A stretch of DNA of 64,000 bases from Lamellibrachia satsuma. Taxonomy: Eukaryota; Annelida; Polychaeta; Sabellida; Siboglinidae. The notes below the pieces were generated by a model. That model had not been told where the DNA came from, ran no database searches, and saw only the letters and a list, made by a program, of their open reading frames with translations. The DNA lies in assembly GCA_033239005.1 (NCBI GenBank), contig BSQZ01000004.1, positions 15,037,507 through 15,101,506 on the forward strand, written 5' to 3'. Shown here piece by piece: positions 46,721 to 60,400 of this stretch. Each line of letters starts with the position of its first letter. Position 1 is the stretch's first letter. Made by a program: the position numbers and the translations under genes.

Positions 46721-48040
46721 AACAGCCTCCCACAGTCTGTGGTAGGGGCTCCATCGGTACAACCCTTTGAGAGGAAAATAGACAAGTTGTGGCAAAATCA
46801 TCCAATCAAACTAGATTACACTGCCCCAGCCCTATCCTGGAAACCGTCAGACGCATGCGCTCAATCTGAACAATCTGAACTGACGAAAAACGCGAGAGCT
46901 GGCATAAGAGGCAGTACAGCCTAATACTAAAATAGCCAGAAGAAGACCTGTAAGAACCTGTTAGAATCTGTAAACGGGATGCATCCCCAATATACAGGTG
47001 CATTGCACCAACGTACGCTTCTGCGCAGCGCACCGCTGTGCATAGTTGTCAAGACAAGAGTTACATGTCAGCGAATTTACAAGAATAAGTATTTAATAAA
47101 TTTCACTCACACTAACACTGTCACCAAGTCCAATAGTATTGCCAATACAACAGCCAGTTAATAGGCAATAACGTGCTGGCTGGAGAAGACTTGTTAGCGC
47201 CTAAATACTAAATAACAGGTACGATACCCGGAAGTAAAACATACGAACTTTTCCCACTGCCGCGAAGGCACACCGTAAAAATGACATAAAACTGGTGACT
47301 GAAGGCTGAACATATTTCGAGTGTTATTATCCAGTCCTTATAAAGTCCCAAATGTATTGGCAGGCAACGGCGTCTGGTTCCCGGATCATTCGCTAGAGGC
47401 TTAGGAAATTTCGTGCGCATGTAACAAGTGGTGCCGCACGGTGGACTTCGGCACCAGTCTACGTCGTAAAGTGAGTGCACGGTCGCCAGGTAGAGCATTT
47501 GTTTACAAGAATGTGGCTGGCCATCTGCTGGCGAATATGAAGTTAGCCAGTGCGCCATCTGCACGAAATATTTCGAACTAAAAGTGGCAGGTTAGAAAAT
47601 TATACGCAGTAGATGGTGACATATTTTTAGCACGGTCCATACACCATGTCATTGTTTTCCGTTCCACCTCGTAAATCACCTTAAACTTCTTGTCATGTTT
47701 GTCATCATCATCGTGATGATGTGAATGCTTGAGGGAAGCTTGATTTATAATTATAAGCAATACACCTATTAGGCTTTTACAGAACCGTAACCATGATGAC
47801 GATGACGAAGAAACCACTTAAAAAATCGACATGGCTTTTATTACACATTGCTGAATAACTGCAAATGTTACTTGAGAAATGACAGTTTAGATTCGTGTTT
47901 TAATTGTTTCAAAGTGACTAATCGTGTAATTTCACATTTCCCAGGACTTAAACACATTGATAATGATAGACAATAAGTATGAGTGGTGTTTTTATATAAG
48001 ATTTTTTTGCTCATCTAATGTCATGTTGCAGTAGAATGTC
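46721..48040. other. No gene recognised
   Basis: Follows the RT fragment. It contains short frames and a (CATCAT/GATGAT)-rich stretch at about 47700-47815. I see nothing supported. Confidence 0.45.
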
Positions 48041-48616
48041 CACGTCAGCCAGGGAGGTAGCGAGTAGTCTATTAGCAGCGTTGCAGGACAATTTCATCGA
48101 TTTCAAGGTGGAGCCAGGACTAAAAAATTAGCTTAATGTTGCGAAAGACGATCTCGTGCTTTTCTGGGCAACGCAAGTGCCTGTACGATTTCCAGTGCTG
48201 ATCGAAGCAGCACAGAAATTTGTTGTGCTTGTCGGCAGCACACGGTCATGTGAATCAGGATTCTCAGCCATGAATCACATCAAGAACAACCTCCGGTGCC
48301 GACTCAAGGAAATACGTTTGAGGAATCTTCTGCGACTCTCAATCTCTCCGCTCTGTCCACAGTTCGGTCAGTTGTCGAAGAATATGCAGCACCATCCTTC
48401 GTATTGGCTGCATTCAATAGATGTGCTGACTTCTCTTTCGTTGTTTCGAAAATGTTTCCATGTTCTACTTGTACAGTACCATATTTTTTAGCCTGGCAAA
48501 GCAGATAATAAAAGCCTTATTTGTGCACTGTGTTTTTCCGTGCTTAAAAGCTTTGGCCCGCCTTAACATAGCACTCAAAATGTTGGCCCTCGTCCCAAAA
48601 GGTTTGCTGATCCCTG
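48041..48616 (+). mobile_element. hAT transposon 3' fragment
   Basis: The plus-strand frame from about 48050 (one stop near 48130) encodes a hAT C-terminal dimerisation region: VLVGSTRSCESGFSAMNHIK followed by NNLRCRLKEIRLRNLLRLS. The sequence then runs through a non-coding tail (TTTGGCCCGCC, TTGGCCCTCGTCCCAAAAGG) to GGTTTGCTGATCCCTG at 48601-48616. That is the reverse of a CAGGGATCAGCAAACC terminal repeat typical of hAT elements. The 5' end and most of the transposase are missing. Confidence 0.75.
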
Positions 48617-49655
48617 CCCTAGGCGTAGGTTTTACGTGCTCGTAACATTATACGTTAACACAGCATCTGACAAATACGCGTTTCAACAGGTCGACATGTC
48701 AGGGGTTTGGTGTACTCAACAGCCCTTGGCTTGAGATATGGGAAGTGGGATTGGTGGAGGTTGACTATCAAAAATGGCGGGGAGTTGGAGGTTGCCCCTC
48801 CCCCCAAAAAAAACGTGGGAGGTTGAGACCCCTGCCACACCGCCTCATTGTTCATATAGCAGGTTTTTGAGTTGTAGTAGGCATATTATAGTCAGTTTAG
48901 TGGCCAACTCAAATAATCGATGTGTGATAGTAAAAAATGGTTCCAATGAGGAGGGTTGTCTCCCGATTCCACTTCACAGGGTGGTTGAAATCACATTATG
49001 CTACAGTTACGTTAATACGTGTATATGTCTGTGTCGTATGCGATGGTTACAGTATGGACGAAATTGTGACGGGTAACTACACGCCGGTGTAATTAAAAGT
49101 TTCATGTAGCGGAGAAGGGGCTGAGGCAAATGACATTTCATGATTCTTTAATGGCTGTAGATTTAGAAGTATTTTCTCGTGCATGCGTGCGTGCGTGCGT
49201 GCGTGCGTGTGCTTGGTATACCTTCGAAAATACATATTCCCTCAAGAATATAGCTATCTTGATTATTGAGTGGGTAATGGTTTAATGTTCTCGTTAGAGA
49301 AATGTTCGCTTTAATTTGTTGCCAATCGCAGTCAGAACAATTCAAAATAGTGGCTACTAAGAAATGTCTTCTTTTGAATTGTCCTTTGTGTTATTTCCCC
49401 GGTCGATGCCATTTCGTGTCAAAAATATTATATGTCATCTAAAATCACGTTACAATTATAAATACTGGAATATGTCCACTTACAAACAACCTACAACAAC
49501 TCCTTGCGAATATGCCGTTGTAGATTTACTATATCAGGTTCGCAGCCTTGGTTTCCCAATGTTCGTGGGAATGTCAATGAATCGATTGACTGCAACGGTT
49601 TCTCTGGAAATATAACATACATTTGTTTACGCAAATGTTTTCCTTAAACACGACA
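48617..49655. other. No gene recognised
   Basis: AT-rich DNA with a (TGCG)n run at 49180-49208. A segment near 48700-48840 (GGAGGTTGAGACCCCTGCC) resembles 33160-33290 in reverse, suggesting a low-copy repeat. Confidence 0.45.
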
Positions 49656-50226
49656 AGAGTTATTCTGCAGCAGTGATAGAGGGGGTGAGGAAGAGAGCGA
49701 GGGTGTTTGTGGGGGATTCGATAGTTAGGAAGACCGACAGAGATGATGTGGTGGTCTGCTTGCCTGGAGCCAAAATAGAGGCGATAACTGAGAGGGTAAA
49801 AAACATCGTAGGCTCGGGTGAGGGTGGATCTGTTTTAGTACACCTAGGGACAAATAACGTAGAGAGGGAGGGTACAACTGCCATAGTTAGGAAATATAGG
49901 CAGTTGGTCAGAACACTAAAACAGACGCGGGTTGAGCAGGTAATACTGTCAGGGATTTTACCTGTAATGGGCAGGAGGGGTCACAAATATCGAAATTGTC
50001 GGGGGATGGCAATTAACATGTTAGTCCAGAAGTTATGTAGGGAAGAGGAAGTTGGATTTGTGGATTTATGGGGAAGTTTTGTTGGGAGGGCTGATATGTA
50101 CATGAAGGATGGGCTTCATTTAAGTGGAAAGGGGGCAGCAGTATTCGCGGACAAACTTTCAGCAGCAGTAGATAGTGACTTGGGTACAATGACAAATATT
50201 TTTGGAAGTAAACATTCTTTAAACTA
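49656..50226 (+). pseudogene. CR1-like LINE ORF1, SGNH-esterase domain (5'-truncated)
   Basis: A 184-codon frame without a convincing ATG. It has the SGNH hydrolase motifs VFVGDSIVR (block I with the Ser), VLVHLGTNN (block III) and DGLHLSGKG (block V Asp/His). CR1-group LINEs often carry such an esterase domain in ORF1. The 5' part of ORF1 is missing. Confidence 0.75.
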
Positions 50227-50229
50227 GAA

Positions 50230-53180
50230 GTGCAGGGGGGTTACCTAGAGGTGTCTCAAGCAGAACAAGAGGCCACTAGCACAGATAAACCAATATCAAA
50301 TCATCCGAAATACATCTCTGAAAAAGGTTATAGATGCGTATGTTTAAATGCAAAGAGCATAGTAAATAAGAAAAACGAATTAAACATTATGGTAGAAGAT
50401 ATTGACCCTCACATAATTGGTATAACTGAATCATGGGCCAACATAGATATAACAGATGCTGAATTAGGACTGACAAGATACGTAATGTTTAGGAAAGATC
50501 GAATAGGAAGAAGGGGCGGGGAAGTTATTTTATATGTTAAAGAATCTATTCAGGCTTATGAAATAAAACTAGAAAGGGAAGCAGATTGCGATGAAGCTGT
50601 TTGGTGCAAAATTGTTTCAGGAAATTCAAAATTAACTATTGGATTAGTTTACCGAAGTCCAAACATAAACGAAGAGGACAACACAAAAATAAAAAAACGC
50701 TATAAAGGAAGTTAGTAAAGGGGAATGTATCATAATGGGAGATTTTAACCATGGACACATACAATGGAATTCTCTAGAGAGCACAGGGATTGAGGATCAA
50801 CAATTTCTATGTTTAATCCAGGATAGCTTTCTTATTCAGCACGTACTAGAACCAACCAGGGGAGAAAATGTATTAGATATAGTTTTGTCATCACAAAAAG
50901 AATTAGTGGACAATGTAAAAATATTTGAAACATTGGGTAATAGTGACCATAATCAAATACATTTTGACATCAATGTGAAATCAGAAAGTAAAAATAAGAA
51001 AACGTACAAGAGAAACTTCCACAAAGGTAACTACAAAGTATTAGGAATAACATGCTGATGAATAAGACCGCAATTGAATGTTGGAATATTCTAAAATATG
51101 AAATTGAGAGTATCATCGATAAATTTATTCCCTTCCAAAAACAAGGAAAACGGTGTAGAAAGAAACACTTGTCAAAAGAGGCAATTAGAAAAATAATGCT
51201 AAAACAAACTATGTGGAGGGTTTATAGGCGTACCAGAAAGGAAGAAGACTATGCAAAATACAAAGAGGCACTTAATGCAGCTACAACTGAAATCAGACAA
51301 TCTAAAAGAAGCTATGAGCAAAAACTGGCATGTAACATAAAAAATGACAGCACGAGTTTTTATGCATATGTCAGGAGTAAACAAAACGTACAAGACAAGG
51401 TTTGACCTCTAGAAGACAGTGCTGGAAATATAATATCCCAGGGGTTTTTAATGGCGGAAGACCTAAATGGTTACTTCAGTTCAGTGTTTACCAAAGGAGA
51501 TATTAGTTCATTACCAGTTGCTGATGCTAAATTTCAGGGGGCTAAATCTGACTATTTAGGTCCGTTAGTTGTAACTCCAGAATTGGTAGCTAAGAAAATA
51601 AAGGCAATGAAGGATAACAAATCACCGGGAGTGGATGGGATTCCTCCAAAATTACTAATGGAAGCAGTAGAACAAATCAGTATACCACTTGCAAGAGTAT
51701 TCAACTTGTCATTAAAAGAGGGAGTTGTTCCGTTTGAATGGAAAGAAGCAAACATCATACCATTATTTAAAAAGGGTTCGAGAAATAAGTCAGAGAATTA
51801 CAGACCAGTGAGTTTAACGTCAGTGATTTGTAAATTATTAGAAAGGTTAATTAAAGACCATATGGTGGACTTCCTCGTTAAGCATAAATTATAAAATTCA
51901 TCTCAACATGGATTCCTTAAAGCGAGGTCATGCTTAACAAATATGTTGTTTTTTGGAAGAAATCACTAAGTGGATAGACGTGGGATCGCCAGTAGATATT
52001 ATCTACTTAGATTTTCAGAAAGCTTTTGACAAAGTGCCACATCAAAGATTACTACTTAAATTAAAAGCCCATGGTACCGGGGATAGCATAACTGACTGGA
52101 TAGAACAATGGCTGACTGACAGAAGACAACGAGTTGTAGTAGATGGAGAAGTTTCAAATTGGAAATCGGTTTTGAGTGGGATACCTCAAGGATCAGTATT
52201 AGGACCTATATTATTCTTAATTTATATCAATGACTTGGACGACAGTATAACAAGTAACGTATTGAAATTTGCGGATGACACAAAACTGTTTAGAAAGGTT
52301 AATACTGATGGTGATAAACAACATTTACAAAACGAACTAGACAGATTAGTGAAATGGTCTGAGAAATGGCAGATGCTGTTCAATTTTGGGAAATGTAAAT
52401 GCCTACATACAGGACATGGGAACTTGAATGTAAACTATAAAATGGGAGATACTGTTCTGGGTACTACTGTAAAAGAAAAGGACTTAGGAGTTACAATAAG
52501 CGCCGATATGAAAGTTTCAGAGCAGTGTGGTATTGCAGCTTCAAAGGGTAATCAAATTCTTGGATTGATTAGAAGAAACATAACATACAAGGGAAAAAAG
52601 TTAATTATACCTCTTTATAAAGCAATAGTTAGACCTCATTTAGAATACTGTATACAAGCATGGAGACCATATCGTAAGGATATAGATATGCTTGAACGCA
52701 TACAAAGGAGAGCAACTAAAATGATTCCAGAACTTAGAGACCTTAGTTATGAAGAACGCCTGAAAGAATGTGGTTTAACAACTCTAGAGACAAGGAGGTT
52801 AAGAGGAGATCAGATTGAAGTTTTTAAGATATTGAATGGGTATGAGTTTTTAAGATATTGAATGGGTATGAAAATATTGATAGAAATATGTTTTTCTCAC
52901 TCAAGAAGGATAGCAGAACTAGAGGACATGAGGTAAAATTAGTAAAGGATCAATGTAGATTGGACATTAGGAAGCACTCGTTCTCACAGAGGACAATAAA
53001 TGAATGGAACAAATTGTCTACAGATTGTGTAACTGCTAGCAGCGTGAATATGTTTAAAAACAAGGTTGACACATATCTCAGGAGGGCGGGTTATAAGTAG
53101 ATGAACATTGTTGGACTCTCGATAGGCCAATGGCTTCCTTGTCCACTTGCCATCTAGGCCTTTGGCTTGGATGGCAAATC
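50230..53180 (+). pseudogene. CR1-like LINE ORF2 (endonuclease + RT), frameshifted
   Basis: Plus strand in about six frame segments. AP-endonuclease motifs are LNAKSIVNK, GITESW, LVYRSPN, MGDFNHGHIQW and NSDHN (50330-50960). RT motifs are [72 protein letters not shown] and LGVTISADM. The C-terminal tail has RRATKMIPELRDL, RRLRGDQIEVFKILNG and EWNKLS. Breaks include an A-rich frameshift near 50700, one near 51895, and a 26-bp tandem duplication at about 52829-52880. The 3' end is near 53180 (TGGCAAATCTTGTTAAA). Confidence 0.9.
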
Positions 53181-53363
53181 TTGTTAAATATTTGGACACC
53201 AATGAACCAGATTTGTGATAGGCAAAATCAGTTGAGGAAGCAGTTTTAAAGAAATTATTCAGTGAATATAATATTTATTATTGTGTATTACGTTTGACAC
53301 AATATATGTTGTACACATTCCATGCAATATATTTTATTCAAACAAACAAACAAAACACACATA

Positions 53364-53628
53364 CCTGAATGGATAGATGATCCGGTTTCTTGGTTATTAA
53401 TATTAATCATAATTACCTCTCAAGAAACTTGCAGTTTGTTTTGGATATTTCGACTGCATCTCGCAGTCTTCTTCAGCAGACTGAAGTTACGGATGTGTCA
53501 TATGACCAATGTCATGTGACACAAGCTGGAGTAACTTCCGTAACTTCAGTCTGCTGAAGAAGACTGCGAGATGCAGTCGAAATATCCAAAAGAAACTGCA
53601 AGTTTCTTGAGAGGTAATTATGATTAAT
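53364..53628. mobile_element. Foldback insertion (265 bp) specific to copy 2
   Basis: Inserted in copy 2 with a 12-bp flanking duplication (AAAACACACATA at 53352-53363 and 53629-53640) that is single in copy 1. It is almost entirely an inverted repeat: 92-bp arms at 53402-53493 and 53537-53628 with one mismatch. The centre is itself near-palindromic (TGTGTCATATGAC / GTCATGTGACACA). There is no coding sequence. Confidence 0.85.
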
Positions 53629-54999
53629 AAAACACACATAGTTATGGCTGCAATATAGATGTAGTATCGACATGATTTTTTAAAGTGACATACAATGTTA
53701 AAAACTTGTAGCTAAGATATAACTATACATATAATCACATACAACTATAATGTCTACACATATAATTTAAAACTGTTTTCAATGTTATCAGATCTTTTAA
53801 TTTTAATGCATGGGACCTGTAAGATAGAGGGGTTGTGCGGTCTCAATGCTCTTTTCTGGAGTATGACAATACAATTGATTTTCGTAGTATACATGTTCCC
53901 TCATATTTTATGATAAGAAAAGTACAGGAAGCTCATAAACTGTGAGTCTACCAGCTGATTACAGTACTCTGAGAGTTTAGATTTAATGCTAGCTATAACA
54001 TAATAATCAATTTCACATGATTAATACACCAAGCCATACAATAATTATTATGTTCCCATTTTAGTCATTCATTATTCCAAATTGTGCCTACATTATGGGA
54101 ATGTTTCGTTCTGTTAGTTATCTGTCCCTTGTAATGACTGCAGCTACACGGTTCTCCGAATTCTGTAATAATACATGACTGAGATGAGAACACTATGGTT
54201 CTCAGTCGATACTGCACCCCCCCCTTCCAACTTGTCCACGTTCTAGTTGGATCCCATTTCAAGTATTATTACCAAACAACATGATGTAGGAAGTTGAATG
54301 ATATTTTTGTTTGCATAAATAAAATTACGGTCACAGCAAACAAGAGAACATTTAAATATATAACATAAATCATTCACATGCAATATAAAGAGTTCTGGTA
54401 ATAATATTGAAGCTTGTGGGACACCACATGATGTTTAATAAGTTGGAATAGAATCCATTAAAAAACAGACAAACTGTGGTCTAGTTGACAAATCAAATTA
54501 TGTGCTACACCTCTGCTACCATAGAAATATATTTTAATACAAAGCAATTTATGATCTACTGTATCAAAAGTCAATGCATGGTTGATAGACATATTCAACC
54601 CATCATAGCGTATCTTTACTACCATAAAAAATACATTATATTAACCGCTACACTAATATCTTATGTAACATGACCAAATGTACACCCATGTAATCATACA
54701 AACGTTGTGCAGCAAATTACACTAAACACTACATATCCACTAGTCACGCAAAGGTACAAAACACGGGTTTTGCAAAAGACATTCCTTTTCCAAAACAGGG
54801 ATGCCATATGATATATTCAGCATTAAAATAAGGACAACACTTTATGTGAAAATGTAATATGACACATTTGTAGCAAGGTCAGTCTGCAGATGAAGGACTT
54901 GGTAGAAACAGTCAGAGAATACCAAGTTTCTTGAGAGATAAATAGCATGTATAAAGCAACAATCCAAGAAACCGGATTGTCAAAAGAACGTACTCTTGC

Positions 55000-55011
<12 letters not shown>

Positions 55012-55094
<83 letters not shown>
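55012..55094. repeat. (AT)n array
   Basis: About 83 bp of AT preceding the RTE-like frame in copy 2. Confidence 0.95.
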
Positions 55095-55096
<2 letters not shown>

Positions 55097-56735
55097 TAAA
55101 GAACACCGCTAGGGACTGCATAGAGTACACAGAGATATGCAAGACCCTCAAAAAGAAAGTGAAAGAAGACATCAGAAAACATAACCTAGACACCATATGA
55201 AAAACAATAGAGACATCAAAGAGCTTGAACAAGGTCAGAAGAACACACATCCTAGGCCAAAAAAGACTGATAACACTCCTAGACAATCAGGCCAGAGAAA
55301 TCCAAGATGAGGATAAGAACTTAGAACGAATAGAAGAGTTTTACACCAAACTTTATGACAGCGACCAAACCGTAACAATACGCACAGACCCAAGAGAAGT
55401 ACCATCAGTATCAACATGGGAAGTAGAAGCCGTGCTAAAGAAGATGAAAAACAGGAAGGCAACAGGAAATGACCAAGTCAACATCGAAACGTTGAAGGCC
55501 TGAGAGGATACCATCGCCTAAGCCTTAGCCAAGCTGTATACAAAATGCATATTAGAAAGACGAATCCCCACTACCTGAAAAAATGCAAAGATGCTGATAA
55601 TCTTCAAAAAAGGCAACCAAAAAGACATAAAGAACTATAGGCCAATATGCTTGCTATCGAACATCTACAAGCTATTCACAAAGATTCTAACAGCCAGACT
55701 GGAGAAAATACTAGACGATAATCAACCCAGAGAACAGGCAGGATTCAGAGGTGGGTACTCAACGACAGATCACATCCACGTCATAAATCAACTGAAGGAG
55801 AAGTGCTGTGAATTCAACATACCACTCTGTATAGCATTCATTGAATATGAGAAGGCCTTCGACTCAGTACAAACCCAGGCAATACTGTCTTCACTCCAAG
55901 ACCAAGGGATAGAAGATGCATACATACAACTCATGAAAGATATATACACAGACAGCTCTGTGACACTATATCTTCACAAAGAGAGCGAGAAAATAAACAT
56001 GAAGAGAGGAGTGCGACAGGGGGATACCATCTCACCAAAACTATTCACATCAACACTCGAAAGTATCTTCAGAAGACTGAACTGGGAGAACAAAGGCCTG
56101 AAAATAGACGGAGAATATCTTAACCATCTCCGTTTCACAGACGATATTTTCCTGTGCACCAAAACACCACAAGAACTAGAAATAATGTTACAAGAACTAT
56201 GCGAAGAAAGTAACCTAAGCGGCTTGAGGATGAACATCTCAAAAACAAAAATAATGGTGGAAGACAACACCCCAATATACGTTAATGACACTCAGATAGA
56301 GAATGTGGAGAGTTACGTATACTTAGGCCAACGCTTCAGCCTTAGGGACAAGAACCAAGACAAGGAAATCCTACGACAAATCACAGCCGACTGGACAGCA
56401 TATGCAAAACATCGCGACATGTTCAAAAGTAACTTTGCTATCTGTCTAAAAAGAAAGGTTTACAACTCATGTGTACTGCCAGCTATGACATACGGAGCTG
56501 AAACATGGTCACTCACAAAACAAGCTCAGAAAAAACTAGCAGCCACGCAGACAAAAATGGAGAGGAGTATGCTTAATATAACATACCATGACAGAAACAC
56601 AAACACCTGGGTGAGAGCAAAGACAGGAGTCACAGATGTGATAAAAACAACCAGAAGACTGAAGTGGTCTTGGGCAGGACACATCAGCCGACTCAAAGAT
56701 GACAGATGGACAAAGCGCATTACCACCATATGGAA
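55095..56735 (+). pseudogene. RTE-type LINE RT (copy 2), C-terminus lost
   Basis: Plus strand. The N-terminal linker (55095-55500, with TGA/TAG stops) is followed by an open 388-codon RT from 55591. It has NYRPICLLSNIYKLFTKI, EQAGFRGGYSTTDHI, FIEYEKAFDSV, MKRGVRQGDTISPKLF, FTDDIFLC (the usual A/V before DD is Thr), YLGQRFS, LPAMTYGAETWSLT and [14 protein letters not shown]. It stops where sequence passes into (AT)n at about 56735, so the C-terminal part still present in copy 1 is gone. No endonuclease is seen. Confidence 0.88.
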
Positions 56736-56741
56736 GGAAGT

Positions 56742-56959
<218 letters not shown>

Positions 56960-57482
56960 AAAATGCTCTCAGGCACCATACATAAAATTGCATAATTAAA
57001 TATGTACTGGTATGTGTAATTATAATAATCTCAAGATTCTAATTATGCAATCATAAAGGGATTGTACAGGGATTTCCATTGGCTAACTGAGTAACTGTTT
57101 AATGAAACTGAATTTACTAGTATTAATATAACATCTATAAAATAATATCCATAAAAATAATATACAGTGCACCTTACAATCGTGATATTTCACTTCTTAA
57201 CATTTTCAAAGATTTGGTTACGTATTAAAATAAGCTAGTTTTACAACATATATATAGAGACTGCTTTACTGCATATACACATAACAGCCAATAAGTCTTC
57301 AGTCGCCTTCGCTTTGCGAGTCAAGTTAGCATTTCCTGTTAACGAGGATGTACCCTGGTAGGCAACATTTAAAGGTATTTAATGACAATATAAAGAGGAA
57401 AATATAAAGAGGAAAAACAATTACACCGGTTTTGTACTTCACATATTCACCAGATGTCGACACTGTACGACAGCTACCCAAT

Positions 57483-60400
57483 CTAATCAGCAGGTGGCGC
57501 TGATGGAACGGCCGCAGTATAGGCTGGGGGTGGATCGGCAGGTGGCGCCGTGTACTGTGGGGGCGGATTTGGTGAGACCATAGGCGCAGGCTGTGGCATG
57601 TATTGTGGTTGAAACCCTGGTGGCGGGGCTCCGTAGGCGGGCATTGCAGGCTGCTGATCTGGATAAGGAACGCCTACTGGCATCTGGCCCAGAGGCAAAA
57701 CTGCAATACAACAGAGGAACAATTATTCAGCAACTTAGAAGCAAAAACACTAGCCTTGATGAGCAAGAACAATAATTGTACCATGTCCTTGGAAAGTAAC
57801 CTTTAACCAAATGCTCTCAAATAATTTTTATTTTAAATTAAATTTGTTGACAACTGAAGCGCTCAGTGGTCCTTCTTCAATTAATCGATAGTTTTTTCTT
57901 GGAATCAATTTGCAAAAAATCAAATCTATCTTATAAGTAATAACCACTATGACATGCTAGGCTTTTGCTAGCTCATTTGAACAAACATATTATTTAGTTT
58001 TGATAAAATCATCGGAGAAATTATTATATTATTTTCGACCGGATCTGGTCAAAATAGAGTGAAAAAAGGCAATAGTGGTCTGGCTCAAAATACTATGACA
58101 TGCAGTTATTTACACTTTCACAAGTTACTTGATGTAACGATAAAAGCTAATTCGTTCGATGATTTCAACAAAAGTATGCAGTTTTTTACTCTGCACGGCT
58201 CCCATAAAATATTCACACAGAACAAATTTTATTCAAAATTCAACAAATGTGATTAGTATTGGTGTTTGCATAAGAGTCACTCTCACAGTTTACCCGTAAG
58301 AATGACATATTTTCTGAAAGTCGATGGTTTTATGTGTGTAGGAGACATTTTGTGCAAGGTTTTCTGTAGTATGGGATATGACCCGCAAATTGCAACTTTT
58401 CAAAACTTGTCCAAAGAGCGACTCTTGCAGTCAGAAATCCAATCAAAATATCTTCATTTGCACAGCGAGTTCCTTGTGAGCATGCGCAGCAAGCCAGTAG
58501 ACATGGATAATCATATGGATTCATTTGCAATCTTCTGATCCCGGACTTATGAGTGTGCACCACTCAGAGTTGGCATCTGCGGTGTTTGTTTTTAATAAAA
58601 TATGTTCCATCTGACTCTTTCCTTCAATGTCTGCTGACTTTGTGTCATTTTTTGAGGGTTTTCAGATCTTCAGAGTTGGTCCTGTTTGCCAGTGTTTCAG
58701 ATTCGTGGCTACTGTAGAGAGTGGGTGATAATAGGGGACGTTGCCTACAGATACTGGTGGAGCCATACCTGGTGCGACATTCCTTGGTGGCGGGACTCCG
58801 TAGGCGGGCATTGTAGGCTGCTGATCTGGATAAGGAACAACTACTGGCATCTGGCCAGGAGGCAGAACTGCAATACAATAGAGGAACAATTATTTGGCAA
58901 CTCAGAAGCAAAAACACTAGCCTTGATGAGCAAGAATAATAATTGTACCATGTCCTCGGAAAGTAACCTTTAACCAAATGCTCTCAAATAATTTTTTATT
59001 TTAAATTAAATGTGTTACCCATTTGTTGACAACTGAAGCGCTCAGTGGGCCTTCTTCAAATAATTTTTTTTCGATAGTTTTTTCTTGGAATCAATTTGCA
59101 AAAAATCAAACTATCTAATAAGTAAAAACCATTATGACATGCTAGGCTTTTGTTAGCTCATTTGAACAAACATGTTATTTAGTTTTGATAAAATCATCGG
59201 AGAAATTATTATATTATTTTCTACCGGATCTGGTCAAAATTCGGTAAAAAAAGGCAGTAGTCGTCTGGCTCAACATACTATGACATGCAGCTATTTACAA
59301 GTTATTCGATGTAACGATAAAAGTCAATTCGTTCAATGATTTCAACAAAAGTATGCAATCTTTTACTCTGCATGGCTCCCATAAAATATTCACACAGTAC
59401 AAATTTTAAATTCAACGAATGTGATTAGTATTGGTGTTTGCATAAGAGCCACTCTCACAGTTTACCCAAAAGAATGACATATTTTCTGAAAGTCGATGGT
59501 TTTATGTGTGTATGAGACATTTTTGTGCAAGGTTTTCTGTACTATGGGATACGACCCGCAAATTGCAACTTTTAAAAACTTGTCCAAAGAGCGACTCTTG
59601 CAGTCAGAAATACAATCAAAATATCTCTGTTTGCACAGCGAGTTCCTTCTGAGCATGCGCAGGAAACCAGCAGACATGAATAATCATATGGATTCATTTG
59701 CAATCTTACGGATTGCTGATCCCGGACTTATGAGTGTGCACCATTCAGAGTTGGCATCTGCTGTGTTTGTTTTTAATAAAATATGTTCCATCTGACTCTA
59801 TCCTTCAATGTCTGCTGACTTTGTGTCATTTTTTGAGGGTTTTCAGATCTTCAGAGTTGGTCCTGTTTGCCAGTGTTTCAGATTCGTGGCTACCGTAGAG
59901 AGTGGGTGATAATAGGGGACGTTGCCTACAGATACTGGTGGAGCCATACCTGGTGCGACGTTCCTTGGTGGCGGGACTCCGTAGGCGGGCATTATTGTTT
60001 GACCGTGAAGCTTCTTTTCAAAGATGGATCTTCAGAGGTGGTCCTGTTTGCCAGTGTGTCAGATTCGTGGCTACTGCAGAGAGTGTGTGATAATAGGGGA
60101 TATTGCCTACATATACTGAGAGCGGGTGATAATAGGGGACATTGTCTACAGATACTGGTGGAGCCGTACCTGGTGCGACGGTCACTGTGTCGTTGTTCAC
60201 CCCCACAACTCCTGTAGTTGGTGGAGCAATCACCACCTGCACAGTAATTAATACCACATTAATAATAGTAAACCTCTATATTGCCGGGAACCTGAACTCA
60301 GAAGTGCAACAAAACAGAATCAAGCATTGTATCTTGAACAGAGATGTGCAAAAGACATCATCAGAGCGAGGGGCCACCGAGGATTTATGATGGAAATACA

